Program-made: the position numbers and the translations under genes | NCBI RefSeq assembly: GCF_000321415.2 | Contig: NC_019902.2 | Coordinates: 1,798,001 to 1,862,000, forward strand | Reading direction: 5' to 3' | DNA: 64,000 nt | Source of the DNA: Thioalkalivibrio nitratireducens DSM 14787 | GTDB taxonomy: Bacteria > Pseudomonadota > Gammaproteobacteria > Ectothiorhodospirales > Ectothiorhodospiraceae | Notes under the pieces: generated by a model | The model's input: the letters and a program-made list of their open reading frames with translations, nothing else | Databases searched by the model: none | Told to the model about the DNA's origin: nothing | In this document: positions 37,458 to 48,160 of the stretch, one piece after another | Numbering within the stretch: the first letter of the stretch is position 1 | Layout: every line of letters starts with the position of its first letter

Positions 37458-40400
37458 ATGAAACGGATTCTCATCAACGCTACGCAGCCGGAAGAGCTGC
37501 GTGTGGCGATGGTCGACGGCCAGCGCCTCTACGACCTTGATATCGAACTGCCCTCGCGCGAACGCAAGAAGGCCAATATCTACAAAGCCCGAATCACCCG
37601 GGTCGAACCGAGTCTCGAAGCCGCGTTCGTCAACTTCGGCGCCGAGCGCCATGGCTTCCTGCCGTTCAAGGAAATCGCACGCTCGGCTGTCGGCGCCCCC
37701 GAGGATTCCGACAAGCCCATCCGCGAGTTCCTGAAGGAAGGGCTGCAGCTGCTGGTGCAGGTCGAGAAGGAGGAACGGGGCACGAAGGGTGCTGCGCTGA
37801 CGACCTACGTCAGCCTCGCCGGCCGCTACCTGGTCCTGATGCCGAACAATCCCCGCGCAGGCGGCGTTTCCCGGCGCATCGAAGGAGACGACCGCGCCGA
37901 GTTGCGTGAGGCCTTGGCCGAACTGAACATTCCCGAGGGCATGGGCGTGATCGCCCGCACCGCCGGCGTCGGCAGGACCCCGGAAGAACTGCAGTGGGAT
38001 CTCGACTACATGACGGCCCTGTGGTCGGCGATCCTGCAGGCTTCGACCGAGGCCGATGCCCCGGCGCTGATCCACCAGGAGAGCAACGTCATCATCCGGG
38101 CCCTGCGCGACCACATGCGCAATGACGTCGGTGAAGTGATCATCGATGACGAGATGGTCTACCGCCAGGCGCTCGAGTTCGTCGAGCGGGTGATGCCCAA
38201 CAGCCTGCGCAAGATCAAGCTGTATTCGGACCCGGTGCCGCTGTTCAACCGGTTCCAGGTCGAGAGCCAGATCGAGAGCGCGTTCGAGCGCCTGGTCGCC
38301 CTGCCCTCCGGCGGCGCGCTGGTGATCGACCACACCGAGGCCCTGATCTCGATCGACGTAAACTCCGCACGCGCCACGAAGGGCGGCGACATCGAGGAAA
38401 CCGCGCTCACCACGAACCTCGAGGCAGCCGAAGAAGCGGCCCGGCAACTGCGGATCCGCGACCTCGGCGGGCTGATCGTGATCGATTTCATCGACATGAC
38501 CTCGAACAAGCACCAGCGCGAGGTCGAAACCCGGCTGCGCAAGGCGCTCGAGATGGATCGGGCCCGCGTTCAGGTGGGGCGCATCAGCCGCTTCGGACTG
38601 CTCGAGATGTCGCGGCAACGGCTGCGTTCGTCGCTTGGCGAATCCAGCCACATCACCTGCCCGCGCTGCCAGGGCCATGGCCAGATCCGCAGCGTCGAAT
38701 CGCTGGCGCTCTCGATCCTGCGCCTGATCGAGGAAGAGGCGATGAAGGAGCGCACGAGCCTCGTGCTCGCGAAGGTGCCGGTGGATGTCGGCACCTTCCT
38801 CCTCAACGAGAAGCGTGAATCCCTCACCGACATCGAGGATCGCCACGACGTCGACGTGAGCATCCTTCCGGCCCCGCAACTGCTGACGCCTCATTTCGAA
38901 CTGCGCAGGGTCCGGGATGACGGACGCGACGAAGATCTGGCCGACAAGAGCTCGTTCGAAATGCTAGGGGACGACGCCGACGACGAAACCCTGCCGGAGC
39001 ACGACCGGCGCAGCCGGCCCGAGCGCCCCCTGGTCCAGGGGATCGCCCTTCCCGGCCCGGTGCCTGCCGCCGCCCCTGCTGCCGCAACGCACGAGGGCCT
39101 GCGCTCGCCTCCGACTCCGGTCGCTCAACCCGGGTTCTTTGCGCGCATCTGGAACTCGCTGTTCCCCGGGCCCCGGCACGGTGGCGAGAGCGAGCCCGCG
39201 GGCACCGGGCAGTCCGAGCCTGCGCCACGGCGCGGCGCAGGGCAACAGACCGATACGGCTGACGGCCCGGACAAGCGCCGCAGCCGGCGCTCCAGCCGCG
39301 GCCGGAAGGAGCGTACGCAAGCCGCGGAGGAAACTCCAACCCTGACCGGAAAACCGGCAGACCCCGGCACTGGCGCAGCACCGGCGTCGGTCCGCAGCGG
39401 GCGCACGCAGGATCAACCCAAGGCAGCGCAAGGTGATGAGGCCACGGGTACCCTGCCTGCGGAATCCGCGACGACCGCAGACGAGGAACGCGGGGATGCG
39501 TCCCGCAGCACCCGCAGTCGCCGCTCGCGCCGCGGCGGGCGGCGGCGCAACAAGGGGCGGAGCAACGGAGCCGAGAGCGAAAGCGCCGGGGGCACCGAGA
39601 CCGAACGACCGGCATCCGGCCGGGATACGGCCGCATCGGCGGGCGTAGAGGCAGCGGAGCCTGCTGCCACCGCCACCCGTGTACCGACCGACCTCACCCC
39701 GAAACCCGACGCACCAGCAAGACCCGACGCAACTGCGGCCGAACCTGCGAGTCAGGATTCCACCGGCGCCGGTGCGACATCGAACGCAGCATCCGAGCCT
39801 TCGCCGACCGCCGCCGAGATCCGCCAGCGCGAAGCGCGGGCCGCACTCGCACGCATGGCGGCGTCCATCCCGCCGGAAACTCCGGAGGTTCCCGCGGAAC
39901 CGAAGCGAACGCCAGCCGAAAGCACCAAGGCCACCGGGCCGGCCGAATTGCGGGCTTCTGCTCAGACGCAGGCCGGTCCATCGGATGCCGACCGCGAATC
40001 CGCCGCGGCGCCGGTTCCACCAGCGGCAGCCGATGAAGGCCGGAGCTCTCCCGTGGTCGCAGCCCCCGAGGCCGACAGCGCCGGAGCGCAGCAACGACAG
40101 CCGGAGGGGAACGCCGCCGGGCCCGAGGCAACACCGGCGCCACCCACGTCCCGCGCCCCGTCCGCGGCCGAGCAGCCTGCGGCCGACCGGGAACCCGCGG
40201 AACCGCCAGAGCCCCCCCAGCCGGAACCGCGACCATCCGCAGCCTCCACGGCAGCCGACGAACCCGCTGGCGAGGACGAGAGCACCGGGGTCGCACAGCC
40301 TCAGGAGGCCAAGCCCAAACGCCCCCGGCGCCCCCGCAAACCACGCTCCGCGAGCAAGGATGCAGCAGCCACGGACGCGGCATCCGGCGATCCGGAAAGT

Positions 40401-40607
40401 GCCTACGCCGGCACCGAAACACCTGGGGGCCCGACCGGTGCCGACGCCGGCGAGAAAACGCCCAAGCCGCGGAAACGCCGCGCCCGCGCCAAGCCGGCAG
40501 ACCCCGTATCTTCCGGCTCGGACACCGCTGGCGCCGACGACAGTGAGCCGGGCGACCCGCAGCAGCCGGCGACGAGCGAACCCAAGCCGGCCGCGAACGA
40601 CAGCTGA
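37458..40607 (+). CDS. rne: ribonuclease E
   Basis: A 1049-residue endoribonuclease that starts decay of most mRNAs and matures tRNA and 5S rRNA. The N-terminal catalytic half has an S1 domain (about 35-125), a 5'-sensor, the DNase I-like site ([15 protein letters not shown] and LIVIDFIDM, with metal Asp residues), and the zinc link [10 protein letters not shown]. The C-terminal 530 residues are of low complexity, rich in Ala, Pro, Glu and Arg, with basic [15 protein letters not shown]. That is where the degradosome and RNA-binding motifs reside. The long antisense ORFs in this part are composition artefacts. Confidence 0.96.
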   Translation: MKRILINATQPEELRVAMVDGQRLYDLDIELPSRERKKANIYKARITRVEPSLEAAFVNFGAERHGFLPFKEIARSAVGAPEDSDKPIREFLKEGLQLLVQVEKEERGTKGAALTTYVSLAGRYLVLMPNNPRAGGVSRRIEGDDRAELREALAELNIPEGMGVIARTAGVGRTPEELQWDLDYMTALWSAILQASTEADAPALIHQESNVIIRALRDHMRNDVGEVIIDDEMVYRQALEFVERVMPNSLRKIKLYSDPVPLFNRFQVESQIESAFERLVALPSGGALVIDHTEALISIDVNSARATKGGDIEETALTTNLEAAEEAARQLRIRDLGGLIVIDFIDMTSNKHQREVETRLRKALEMDRARVQVGRISRFGLLEMSRQRLRSSLGESSHITCPRCQGHGQIRSVESLALSILRLIEEEAMKERTSLVLAKVPVDVGTFLLNEKRESLTDIEDRHDVDVSILPAPQLLTPHFELRRVRDDGRDEDLADKSSFEMLGDDADDETLPEHDRRSRPERPLVQGIALPGPVPAAAPAAATHEGLRSPPTPVAQPGFFARIWNSLFPGPRHGGESEPAGTGQSEPAPRRGAGQQTDTADGPDKRRSRRSSRGRKERTQAAEETPTLTGKPADPGTGAAPASVRSGRTQDQPKAAQGDEATGTLPAESATTADEERGDASRSTRSRRSRRGGRRRNKGRSNGAESESAGGTETERPASGRDTAASAGVEAAEPAATATRVPTDLTPKPDAPARPDATAAEPASQDSTGAGATSNAASEPSPTAAEIRQREARAALARMAASIPPETPEVPAEPKRTPAESTKATGPAELRASAQTQAGPSDADRESAAAPVPPAAADEGRSSPVVAAPEADSAGAQQRQPEGNAAGPEATPAPPTSRAPSAAEQPAADREPAEPPEPPQPEPRPSAASTAADEPAGEDESTGVAQPQEAKPKRPRRPRKPRSASKDAAATDAASGDPESAYAGTETPGGPTGADAGEKTPKPRKRRARAKPADPVSSGSDTAGADDSEPGDPQQPATSEPKPAANDS

Positions 40608-40614
40608 CAAGCTT

Positions 40615-40729
40615 GGCGGAAAAGGCCGCAGCCCGTCATCCGTCATCCGGCATCGGTGGCACCGCCACCGCACCCGCCGGGGCGGAGCCAACACCGAGTG
40701 ACGGATGACGCTGCGCTGTTCGGCCCTAG
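40615..40729 (+). repeat. R1 repeat pair, copy 2
   Basis: The left half reads GGCGGAAAAGGCCGCAGCCC then GTCATCC (40615-40641). The right half, opposite in direction, is GACGGATGACGCTGCGCTGT then TCGGCCCTA (40700-40728). The two halves can pair, as in BIME elements. Confidence 0.75.
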
Positions 40730-40751
40730 TGGCCCGCCTCCGCCACGCGTA

Positions 40752-40850
40752 GCGCGGAAAAGGCCGAAGGCCGTCATCCGCCATGCACACGCTGGGGTTG
40801 CCGCGCGCCGGGGCGCTCCGAACACCGCACGGCGGATCACGCTGGGCTGA
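40752..40850 (+). repeat. R1 repeat pair, copy 3
   Basis: The left half AGCGCGGAAAAGGCCGAAGG at about 40751-40770 continues with CCGTCATCCGCC. A degenerate right half GGCGGATCACGCTGGGCTGA lies near 40830-40850. It follows copy 2 closely, forming a tandem. Confidence 0.7.
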
Positions 40851-40987
40851 TCTTCCCCGCGCGCATCCGGAATTCGTCGAGATTCTTGTGCTGACACGGC
40901 GCGGGAAGGGGCCACCAGTGCCTCAGCCCCCACGGCCTCGCGGCACGCCCCGGTGATCCGTAACCTGGGGGCCGCGTGCGCCTCAGT

Positions 40988-41470
40988 TTAGAGCCCGTGC
41001 CGATCCCGCAGGTGGGACAGCAGACCCGTCGCCGCATCCTCCACCAGGTCCATCACCTGTGTGAACCCCTGGGTTCCGCCATAGTACGGGTCTGGAACCT
41101 CGCGTTCGGCGCGTTGCGGGGCAAACTCCAGGAACCGGTGCACACGTGCCCTGGCGCCGGCGGGCTGCAGCGCAAGGGCATTGTGCAGGTTCTCCTCGTC
41201 CATCACGACGATGTAGTCGAAGTGATGAAAGTCCTCGGGAGTCAAGCGCCGGGCCCGCAGTGCCCCGAGGTCGTAACCGCGCTCGCCCGCAGCTGCCTGC
41301 GCGCGCCGATCCGGGGGTGCACCGACGTGATACCCGTGGGTACCCGCGGAATCCACCTCCACCACCGCGTCCAGGCCCGCCTTGCGCAGGCGCTCGACAA
41401 ACACCCCGTGGGCCATCGGGGAACGACAGATATTGCCCATGCACACCATCAATACGGATATCTTTTCCAA
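40988..41470 (-). CDS. low-molecular-weight protein-tyrosine-phosphatase
   Basis: A 160-residue phosphatase. The P-loop VCMGNICRSPMAHG (about 9-22) has the Cys and Arg of C-x5-R, and the general-acid loop is VPDPYYGGTQGF. These enzymes dephosphorylate tyrosines on exopolysaccharide kinases or other proteins, or act on small substrates. It lies 72 bases after purL on the same strand, though no link to purine synthesis is implied. No tyrosine kinase is in the window. Confidence 0.93.
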   Translation of the reverse strand: MEKISVLMVCMGNICRSPMAHGVFVERLRKAGLDAVVEVDSAGTHGYHVGAPPDRRAQAAAGERGYDLGALRARRLTPEDFHHFDYIVVMDEENLHNALALQPAGARARVHRFLEFAPQRAEREVPDPYYGGTQGFTQVMDLVEDAATGLLSHLRDRHGL

Positions 41471-41542
41471 AGCTTTCGGCCTCTTCTCTCCTCGACTCGA
41501 TCATCGTCCGGCGCTCTGACCGCCCGCCACGGCGGGTCTGCT

Positions 41543-44500
41543 TCAGCCGACCCAGGCCCGCGCGTTGCGGAACATCCGCAGCCACGGGCCGTCCTCGCCC
41601 CAGTTCGCCGGGTGCCACGAATGCTGCACGGTGCGGAACACCCGCTCCGGGTGCGGCATCATGATCGTGACCCGGCCATCCGCGGAGGTGAAGCCGGTGA
41701 CACCGTCCGGTGATCCATTGGGGTTCGCCGGGTAGCGCTCGGCGGGGGGGCCGTCTGCCTCCACGTAGCGCAGCGCCACCTGCCGCGTTTCCACCAGCCG
41801 CTGCAGATCCCCGCCCTTTGCGAATCGCGCGCGGCCCTCGCCGTGCGAAACCACGACCGGAAGCACCGATCCCGCCATCCCCGCCAGCAGCACCGACGGG
41901 TTTTCCGGAACCTCGACGAGCGACAGGCGCGCCTCGAACTGCTCGGACCGGTTGCGCACGAAGCGGGGCCAGTGCTCCGCACCGGGGATCAGCGGCGCGA
42001 GGTGCGAGAACATCTGGCAGCCGTTGCAGACCCCGAGCGCGAAGCTGTCGGAGCGCTCGAAAAACGCCTGGAAGCGGTTTTGCAGCGCGTCGTGAAACAG
42101 AATCGTCTTCGCCCAGCCCCCACCGGCACCGAGAACGTCGCCGTAGGAAAAACCGCCACAGGCGGCAAGCCCCTTGAACTGCGCCAGATCGTGCCGTCCG
42201 GCCAGCAGGTCGGTCATGTGCACGTCGACCGGCGTAAAGCCGGCGCGGTGGAAGGCCGCCGCCATCTCGAGCTGCCCGTTGACCCCCTGCTCGCGCAGGA
42301 TCGCGACCCGGGGCCGTGCGCCGGTCGCGATGAACGGTGCGGCGACGTCCTCGGCCGGGTCGAACGCGAGAGCGGCCTTCAGGCCACCGTCCCGGTCCAC
42401 CCGCGCGAGTTCCTCGTCCGCGCAGTCCGGCGCATCGCGCAGCCGCTGCATCTCGAAGCTCGTTTCCTGCCACTGGCGCTGCAGCGTCGCCCGGTCGCTG
42501 TCCAGCAATGTGCCGACTCCCTGCCGTACACGCACGCGGCCATCCGGATCCGGTTCGGCCACCGCGTGCAGGTGGGTGGCCAGGCTCACTGCATCGAACG
42601 CTTCCCGTACCGCGGACTCGGCTCCCGGGGCCAGCTGCACCACCGCGCCGAGTTCCTCGTTGAACAGCCAGCCGATCGGTTCGACGCCCTCCGGAACCTG
42701 CACCTCGAGACCGCAGCGCCCGGCAAACGCCATCTCCAGCAGCGTCACGATCAGCCCTCCGTCCGACCGGTCGTGATAGGCGGTAATCCGCCCTTCGCGT
42801 TGCAGCCGCCGGATCGCGCTGACGAACCCCCGCAGGCGCTCGGGGCTGACCAGGTCGGGCGGCACGTCGCCGACCTCGCCCTGCACCTGCGCGAGTGCCG
42901 AGCCGCCGAGGCGCGCGTTCCCTTCGCCCAGATCGATCAACCACAGCGGGCCATCCGACGCAGCGTCCGGCACTGGAGTCAGCGTGCGCCGCACATCCCG
43001 TACCGGCGCGAAGCCGGAAACGATCAGCGACACCGGTGCTAGCATCTCGCGCGGCTTGCCGTGCTGCTCCCAGACTGTGCGCATCGAAAGCGAGTCCTTG
43101 CCCACCGGAATGCTGATCCCCAGCCGTGGGCACAGTTCCTCGCCCACCGCGCGCACGGTATCGAACAGCGCCGCGTCCTCGCCGGGCACGCCGGCGGCCG
43201 CCATCCAGTTCGCGGAAAGCCGCATTTCCGCAGTATCGGTGATATCGGCAGCGGCCAGATTCGTGATCACCTCGCCCACCGCCATGCGCCCCGAAGCGGG
43301 AGCGGAGAGGATCGCGAGCGGTGTCCGCTCGCCCATCGCCATCGCCTCGCCGGTAAAACCCTCGAAATCGGTCAGTGTGACTGCGCAGTCCGCCACCGGT
43401 ACCTGCCACGGACCCACCATCTGGTCACGCGCGGTCAGACCACCGACCGAGCGGTCGCCGATCGTGATCAGGAAATGCTTCGCCGCCACCGCTGGCAGCC
43501 GCAACACGCGCGCGAGCGCCCGGTCCAGGTCGAGCGCACCGGGATCGAACGGCGAACCCCGCCCGGGAAGGCGCCGGTCGCTGCGGTGCATGCGCGGAGT
43601 CCGGCCGAGTAGCACCGCCATCGGCAGGTCCACCGTCGGAACTCCCAGCAGGCGGTCGTCCACCCGTAGGTGAGCTGCCTCCGTGGCCTCACCGACCACC
43701 GCGACCGGCGCCCGTTCGCGTTCCGCGATCGTCCGAAAGGCCGGTAGCCGTTCCGGCGCGATCGCGAGCACATAGCGCTCCTGGGCCTCGTTGCACCAGA
43801 TCTCCAGCGGCGACAGCCCGGGTTCTGCAGACGGCACCTCGCGCAGCTCGATATGCCCCCCGCGGCCCGCGTCGTCGAGAATCTCGGGGATCGCATTGGA
43901 CAGGCCCCCGGCCCCGACGTCGTGAATCGACAGGATCGGGTTTTCCGGGCCCATCGCGGTGCAGCGGTCGATCACCTCCTGACAGCGGCGCTCCATCTCC
44001 GGATTGCCACGCTGCACCGACGCAAAATCCAGTTGCTCCGCACTGGCCCCGCTCGCCACCGACGATGCGGCTCCGCCGCCAAGCCCGATCAGCATCGCCG
44101 GCCCGCCCAGCACCACCACCGGCGTCCCTGCCGGCAGGCCTTGCTTGTGAACGTGTTCGCGCCGCAAGGATCCCATGCCGCCAGCGATCATGATCGGCTT
44201 GTGGTAGCCGAACAGCCGCCGCAAGCGGCCCTCTCCCGCCTCGGTCTCCAGCGTCCGAAAATACCCGGCCACCGCAGGACGCCCGAACTCGTTGTTGAAC
44301 GCAGCCGCCCCGATCGGCCCCTCGATCATGATCCCAAGCGCCGATTCAATCCGGCCCGGGCGGCCGTGGTCCGCCTCCCAGGGCTGCTCGAAACCGGGAA
44401 TACGCAGGTTCGACACGCTGAATCCGGTCAGTCCGGCCTTCGGCCTGGAACCGCGTCCGGTCGCTCCCTCATCGCGGATCTCGCCCCCGGACCCGGTCGC

Positions 44501-45430
44501 GGCTCCGGGAAACGGCGAGATCGCGGTTGGATGGTTATGGGTCTCGACCTTCATCAGGATCGGCAGGTCCACCTCCTGCCGCCGGTACTCGCCGCTGACA
44601 TGATCGGGCATCAGCCGCACGCCGCGGTGGCCCTCGATCACCGAGGCGTTGTCGCAGTAGGCCGAGAGCACCCCGCCAGGGCTCTCGTTGTAGGTATGGC
44701 GGATCATCCCGAACAGCGTCTGTTCCTGCGCCTCGCCGTCCAGGGTCCAGGCGGCATTGAAGATCTTGTGCCGGCAGTGCTCGGAGTTCGCCTGCGCGAA
44801 CATCATCAGCTCGGCATCGGTCGGTGCCCGCCCCATCTCGGCGTAGGCCCGTGCGAGGTACGCGGTCTCGTCGTCCGACAGCGCCAGCCCCAGCTCCCGG
44901 TTGGCGGCCTGCAGCGCCGCCTGCGGATCCGCCCCAAGATCGATGCTGCGCAGCGGACGGGGCCCCTCCTCGCTGAACAGCGCCGCTGCGGCCGCGGCGT
45001 CCGCCACCACGGTTTCCGTCATGCGGTCGTGCAGCGGTGCCCCGAGCGCGTCGACGGCCAGATCCGCCGCCGCGTCGCCGCCGATGAACCAGTGGATGCC
45101 GCGTTCGATCCGACCGATCGCGTCCTCCATGCCGGCATGCAACGCGATCTCGGTGGCCTTGGACGACCAGGGGCTGATCGTGCCCAGCCGCGGGACCACG
45201 AACAGCGAGCGCACCGCATCGAAGCCGGCACCCGCCCAGGGTTCGCCCTCGCCCAGCAGCAGATCCTCGAGCTGGGCCGTCTCTGCGGACGCCAACTGCC
45301 GTCGGGTTTCGACGAAATACACGAACCGGGCCGCCAGCTGCCACGCTCCTGGCTGCAGTGCGTCCATCAGCGCCTCGCGCTGGCGGATCCGGAACGGCGA
45401 GAACGCACTTCCACCTTCGAACACCCGCAT
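41543..45430 (-). CDS. purL: phosphoribosylformylglycinamidine synthase
   Basis: A 1295-residue single-chain FGAM synthase, the fourth step of purine synthesis. Order: N-terminal PurS-like domain (about 1-150), linker with [15 protein letters not shown], two AIR-synthase-like halves ([30 protein letters not shown]), and a C-terminal class I glutaminase with GVCNGCQMF (Cys), [15 protein letters not shown] and PHPERVFR (His, Glu). The ATG at 45430 is set by GGAGTG upstream and the [14 protein letters not shown] start. The ssrA gene is divergent. Confidence 0.98.
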   Translation of the reverse strand: MRVFEGGSAFSPFRIRQREALMDALQPGAWQLAARFVYFVETRRQLASAETAQLEDLLLGEGEPWAGAGFDAVRSLFVVPRLGTISPWSSKATEIALHAGMEDAIGRIERGIHWFIGGDAAADLAVDALGAPLHDRMTETVVADAAAAAALFSEEGPRPLRSIDLGADPQAALQAANRELGLALSDDETAYLARAYAEMGRAPTDAELMMFAQANSEHCRHKIFNAAWTLDGEAQEQTLFGMIRHTYNESPGGVLSAYCDNASVIEGHRGVRLMPDHVSGEYRRQEVDLPILMKVETHNHPTAISPFPGAATGSGGEIRDEGATGRGSRPKAGLTGFSVSNLRIPGFEQPWEADHGRPGRIESALGIMIEGPIGAAAFNNEFGRPAVAGYFRTLETEAGEGRLRRLFGYHKPIMIAGGMGSLRREHVHKQGLPAGTPVVVLGGPAMLIGLGGGAASSVASGASAEQLDFASVQRGNPEMERRCQEVIDRCTAMGPENPILSIHDVGAGGLSNAIPEILDDAGRGGHIELREVPSAEPGLSPLEIWCNEAQERYVLAIAPERLPAFRTIAERERAPVAVVGEATEAAHLRVDDRLLGVPTVDLPMAVLLGRTPRMHRSDRRLPGRGSPFDPGALDLDRALARVLRLPAVAAKHFLITIGDRSVGGLTARDQMVGPWQVPVADCAVTLTDFEGFTGEAMAMGERTPLAILSAPASGRMAVGEVITNLAAADITDTAEMRLSANWMAAAGVPGEDAALFDTVRAVGEELCPRLGISIPVGKDSLSMRTVWEQHGKPREMLAPVSLIVSGFAPVRDVRRTLTPVPDAASDGPLWLIDLGEGNARLGGSALAQVQGEVGDVPPDLVSPERLRGFVSAIRRLQREGRITAYHDRSDGGLIVTLLEMAFAGRCGLEVQVPEGVEPIGWLFNEELGAVVQLAPGAESAVREAFDAVSLATHLHAVAEPDPDGRVRVRQGVGTLLDSDRATLQRQWQETSFEMQRLRDAPDCADEELARVDRDGGLKAALAFDPAEDVAAPFIATGARPRVAILREQGVNGQLEMAAAFHRAGFTPVDVHMTDLLAGRHDLAQFKGLAACGGFSYGDVLGAGGGWAKTILFHDALQNRFQAFFERSDSFALGVCNGCQMFSHLAPLIPGAEHWPRFVRNRSEQFEARLSLVEVPENPSVLLAGMAGSVLPVVVSHGEGRARFAKGGDLQRLVETRQVALRYVEADGPPAERYPANPNGSPDGVTGFTSADGRVTIMMPHPERVFRTVQHSWHPANWGEDGPWLRMFRNARAWVG

Positions 45431-45533
45431 CGGGCACTCCCCTGGGCCAGAATGAGGCGCCATTGTACCCAAGGCGAAACAATTTCCGGTGGCAGGGAAC
45501 CTGAAATGGGGTAGACTGTCATACCGTTACCTA

Positions 45534-45893
45534 GGGGACGACATGGCTTCGACGTGGGTCACGAAACCTGAGGTGCATGCCGAGGCTGTAGCTGACCTCG
45601 TAAAAACGGCTGCAAACCAATAGTTGCCAACGACGACAACTACGCACTCGCCGCTTAAAACCCGGTAGGGTGCCGTCCGACTGGAGCCGCGCCTGCGCGT
45701 CCAGACCCGGGCGTCGATCTCGCAGGATCGTGGAGAAGCTTCCCGGGGCGGATCCACTAAAACTCAACCGGGATCGCTGGTGGTCTTCCCTGCCCGTCGG
45801 GTAGCCACCAGTTAAAACAAAGACGCGGATAAGCATGTAGAGCCGAGGGCGGAGGTCTTGCGGACGCGGGTTCGATTCCCGCCGTCTCCACCA
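45534..45893 (+). ncRNA. ssrA: transfer-messenger RNA (tmRNA)
   Basis: One-piece tmRNA of 360 bases. It begins GGGGACGACATGGCTTCGAC, has the resume codon GCC after ATAGTT (45626), and codes for the tag ANDDNYALAA ending in TAA at 45656-45658. It ends with a T-arm GGGTTCGATTCCC and encoded CCA at 45891-45893. The tag differs from the usual ANDENYALAA by one Glu to Asp change, with the AA C-terminus for ClpXP kept. A TAGACT at 45512-45517 may be the -10. It rescues stalled ribosomes with SmpB. Confidence 0.97.
45862..45881 (+). repeat. possible att half-site inside tmRNA T-arm
   Basis: GGACGCGGGTTCGATTCCCG at the 3' end of ssrA is repeated with one change at 47557-47576. The ends of tmRNA genes are common island insertion points. 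Confidence 0.45.
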
Positions 45894-45910
45894 ACACAGC
45901 AATGAAAACA

Positions 45911-45931
45911 GGCACCTACGGGTGCCTTTTT
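45911..45931 (+). terminator. rho-independent terminator of ssrA
   Basis: GGCACC (45911-45916), loop TACG, GGTGCC (45921-45926), then TTTTT. A compact UUCG-class stem with a T run, 17 bases after the tmRNA end. Confidence 0.9.
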
Positions 45932-46291
45932 CATTGGATTCTTACGTGTCTGCGCGGGTTCCCGCGGAAACCTGCGGACTCGGAGAACACCACCCCCACG
46001 CCCGTGTCCGCGCCATTTCACCCTCTCCCCGCCCTCTTTCTCTCCCCCTTGCGCGGAAGCCGAGAACGAAGTCCGCGAGTTCGGAACTTTTTTCTAACGC
46101 TTTTCCAATGACTTACGCGGGGACTGTTCATGCGGGTTCTTTCGCAGCATTGGGTAGCTAAGGGCATACAACCGCTGCCCGCGGGCGTGGGGGACGGTGC
46201 GCGACCCCAAACCGTCACCGTGCGCATGAGTTGGCAGGAGTCCATGAAGGCGCTGTTCGGTCCGCCAGCCAAGTCAATGCAGACGACGCGC
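45932..46291. other. gap between ssrA terminator and fic
   Basis: No gene or clear signal. Short open frames exist but none shows a ribosome site or recognisable protein. The AT content is slightly higher than in neighbouring genes. Confidence 0.5.
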
Positions 46292-47416
46292 CTACGACGG
46301 GAGATCGTTCAGTTCGTAGCTGGTACTGCGCCCACCCGCATCCGATTTCCGCAGCACACCTCGTGCAAGCAGGTCGTTGATGTCACGCAGTGCCGTGTCC
46401 GGCGAACACTTGGCAATAGCCGCCCACTTGCTGCTGGTGAGCTTGCCTTCGAACCCGTCGAGCAGCTTGTTCAGCAACTTCACCTGCCGCCCATTCAGTG
46501 GTGTGGTCGCCCAACGCTGCCAGAACCGCGTCTTGGTCAGCACGGAGTCGAGTGTGTGCTGCGCCTGATCGACGGCGCGATGGAGCGTGTCGAGGAACCA
46601 GGCAAGCCACTCGGTGACGTCCAGCGACCGTTTCTGGGTCTGCTCCAGGATGTCGTAGTAAGCCTTGCGTTCGCGCTGGATCTGCGCCGACAAACTGTAG
46701 AAGCGTTGCGGGCTACCGTCGGCGCGTGCCAGCAACAGATCACCGATGGCCCGGGCGATACGGCCATTGCCATCGTCGAACGGGTGCAGAGTGACGAACC
46801 ACAGATGGCCGAGGCCAGCTTTGAGCAGCAGCGGTTCGTTCGATGGCCCGTTCAGCCAGTCGAGGAAGCGGCTGGTTTCGGCCTCGAGGCGATCGGCGGG
46901 CGGCGCTTCGAAATGCACCCGTTGGCGACCGATGGGGCCAGACACCACCTGCATCGGACCGCTGGCATCGTCGCGCCAGCCGCCGACCTTGATCTTGGTA
47001 AGGCCGGAGTAGCCAGTGGGAAACAGCGCGGCATGCCAGCCGAACAACCGCTCACGCGACACCGGCGCATGGCAGTTGGCCGTGGCATCGAGCACCATCT
47101 CGACCACGCCTTCGACGTGTCGATCGACCGGGGCCAGGGCGCCAATATCCACGCCCAACCTGCGGGCGATGGACGAGCGCACGGATTCGACGTTGAGCTG
47201 CTCACCCTCGATCTCGCTGGTCTTGACCACGTCTTCGGTAAGCGCCGCCAGGCTGGCCTGATCGCGCAGGGCCATGCCCACGTCGGCCAGGCGGCCCATC
47301 AAGAACCCCTGGGCGCGGCTGACCTCGGCCATGGGACCGGCGAGCGTTGCCAGGTCGAAGCGCCAATTCGGCCAGTCACTGGCCTGCCAGATGTATTTAT
47401 AATCACCGCTATTCAT
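46292..47416 (-). CDS. Fic-family protein with DUF4172-type N-terminus
   Basis: A 374-residue AMP-transferase candidate. The Fic motif HPFDDGNGR is complete at about 211-219, with the catalytic His. The N-terminal inhibitory motif TSEIEG (about 66-71) places the auto-inhibitory helix before the Fic core (class II). The first part (about 5-95) is the DUF4172-like domain, and the last 60 residues (LLNKLLDGFEGKLTSSKWA, then a DNA-binding-like helix pair) look like a winged helix. Such stand-alone proteins modify host or cell targets or act as toxins, and the target is unknown. It sits just past ssrA. Confidence 0.93.
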   Translation of the reverse strand: MNSGDYKYIWQASDWPNWRFDLATLAGPMAEVSRAQGFLMGRLADVGMALRDQASLAALTEDVVKTSEIEGEQLNVESVRSSIARRLGVDIGALAPVDRHVEGVVEMVLDATANCHAPVSRERLFGWHAALFPTGYSGLTKIKVGGWRDDASGPMQVVSGPIGRQRVHFEAPPADRLEAETSRFLDWLNGPSNEPLLLKAGLGHLWFVTLHPFDDGNGRIARAIGDLLLARADGSPQRFYSLSAQIQRERKAYYDILEQTQKRSLDVTEWLAWFLDTLHRAVDQAQHTLDSVLTKTRFWQRWATTPLNGRQVKLLNKLLDGFEGKLTSSKWAAIAKCSPDTALRDINDLLARGVLRKSDAGGRSTSYELNDLPS

Positions 47417-48160
47417 GCGGAGATTATGGGCTGCATTCTCCGTACACGCAAGTCTTTCGCCGCAAAAAATGCGGAGAAAGGTGGCGCCAATCGCCGCACG
47501 ACGGGTCGCCTCATCTCGAAATGGGTCTGAATGGGTGTGCTGTTGGTCGGGGCGACGGACACGGGTTCGATTCCCGTTTCGGGATTACCACTGGCCTCGA
47601 AAAACAGACGGGTTTGAGCGGCCTTTCCGACCACCAATCAGAGCGGAAAATCTGCCCGATTGTCCGCGCAGCCGAATGGGCTTCATAGCACCCACCCCAC
47701 TTCCTTAGCGGAGCATGGGCTGGATTGGCCCGCAACCGAACCGGGCGCGATGAGCCCCTGCCACGTGGCTGTGCACGCGGAGGGGCAATGCCGCCAGCGG
47801 AGCCCTCGCCTGGACCGCAAACTGCTGCATTTGGCTCAGCAGCTACCCATGGGCATGTCAAATGCACCATCTTACCGGGTGTTCGACGCTTGCAACCCCA
47901 GCGTGACCGCCATCCGGGTTACTGGCATGGTTTCTGCTTTTGGTTCGGGGCGTTGCTGGCCGTCAGGTGGCATGCAATGGGCAAGTCATTCGCCTTGCTG
48001 TTCCCGATCATGGTGTCCCCCATCGCGGATCGTGCTCTACGGGATACCTGCCCCTGTGCCGCCTGCCAGCCCGCACCCCTGCGCGCGGAATGCTACGAGC
48101 CGCATCTCCCGCTCGCACCCAGCCGCGGCTACACAATCATCAACAAAACGGAGAACCGTT
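47417..48160. other. gap between fic and the DsrE-like gene
   Basis: No gene is supported. The only notable parts are the tmRNA-like T-arm at 47557-47576 and a weak sigma-54-like site near 47923-47938. The remainder shows nothing I recognise. Confidence 0.5.
47557..47576 (+). repeat. copy of the tmRNA T-arm, possible att half-site
   Basis: GGACACGGGTTCGATTCCCG matches 45862-45881 at 19 of 20 bases in the same orientation. Acceptor-like TCTCGAA (47514-47520) and TTCGGGA (47578-47584) flank it, but no anticodon arm is found, so it is not a whole tRNA. Confidence 0.45.

Larger units (their letters stand above)
40608..40987. other. gap after rne with two R1 repeat pairs
   Basis: No gene. It holds two head-to-head pairs of R1 halves (see repeat entries) and nothing else recognisable. 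These may fold into stems that end or protect the rne mRNA. Confidence 0.6.

Noticed and set aside
38964-40790. Long open frames in other frames of the rne C-terminal part
   Set aside because: The disordered Ala/Pro/Arg-rich tail of RNase E gives open frames in several readings. The rne frame alone starts with the catalytic domain.
47514-47590. A full tRNA around the second T-arm
   Set aside because: Acceptor-like halves pair (TCTCGAA/TTCGGGA), but no anticodon arm or D-arm of normal shape is present, and CCA is out of place.
47923-47938. Sigma-54 promoter TGGCATGGTTTCTGCT before the DsrE-like gene
   Set aside because: GG-N10-GC spacing is right, but TTGC is CTGC and the distance to the gene is over 200 bases. 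Too weak to list.
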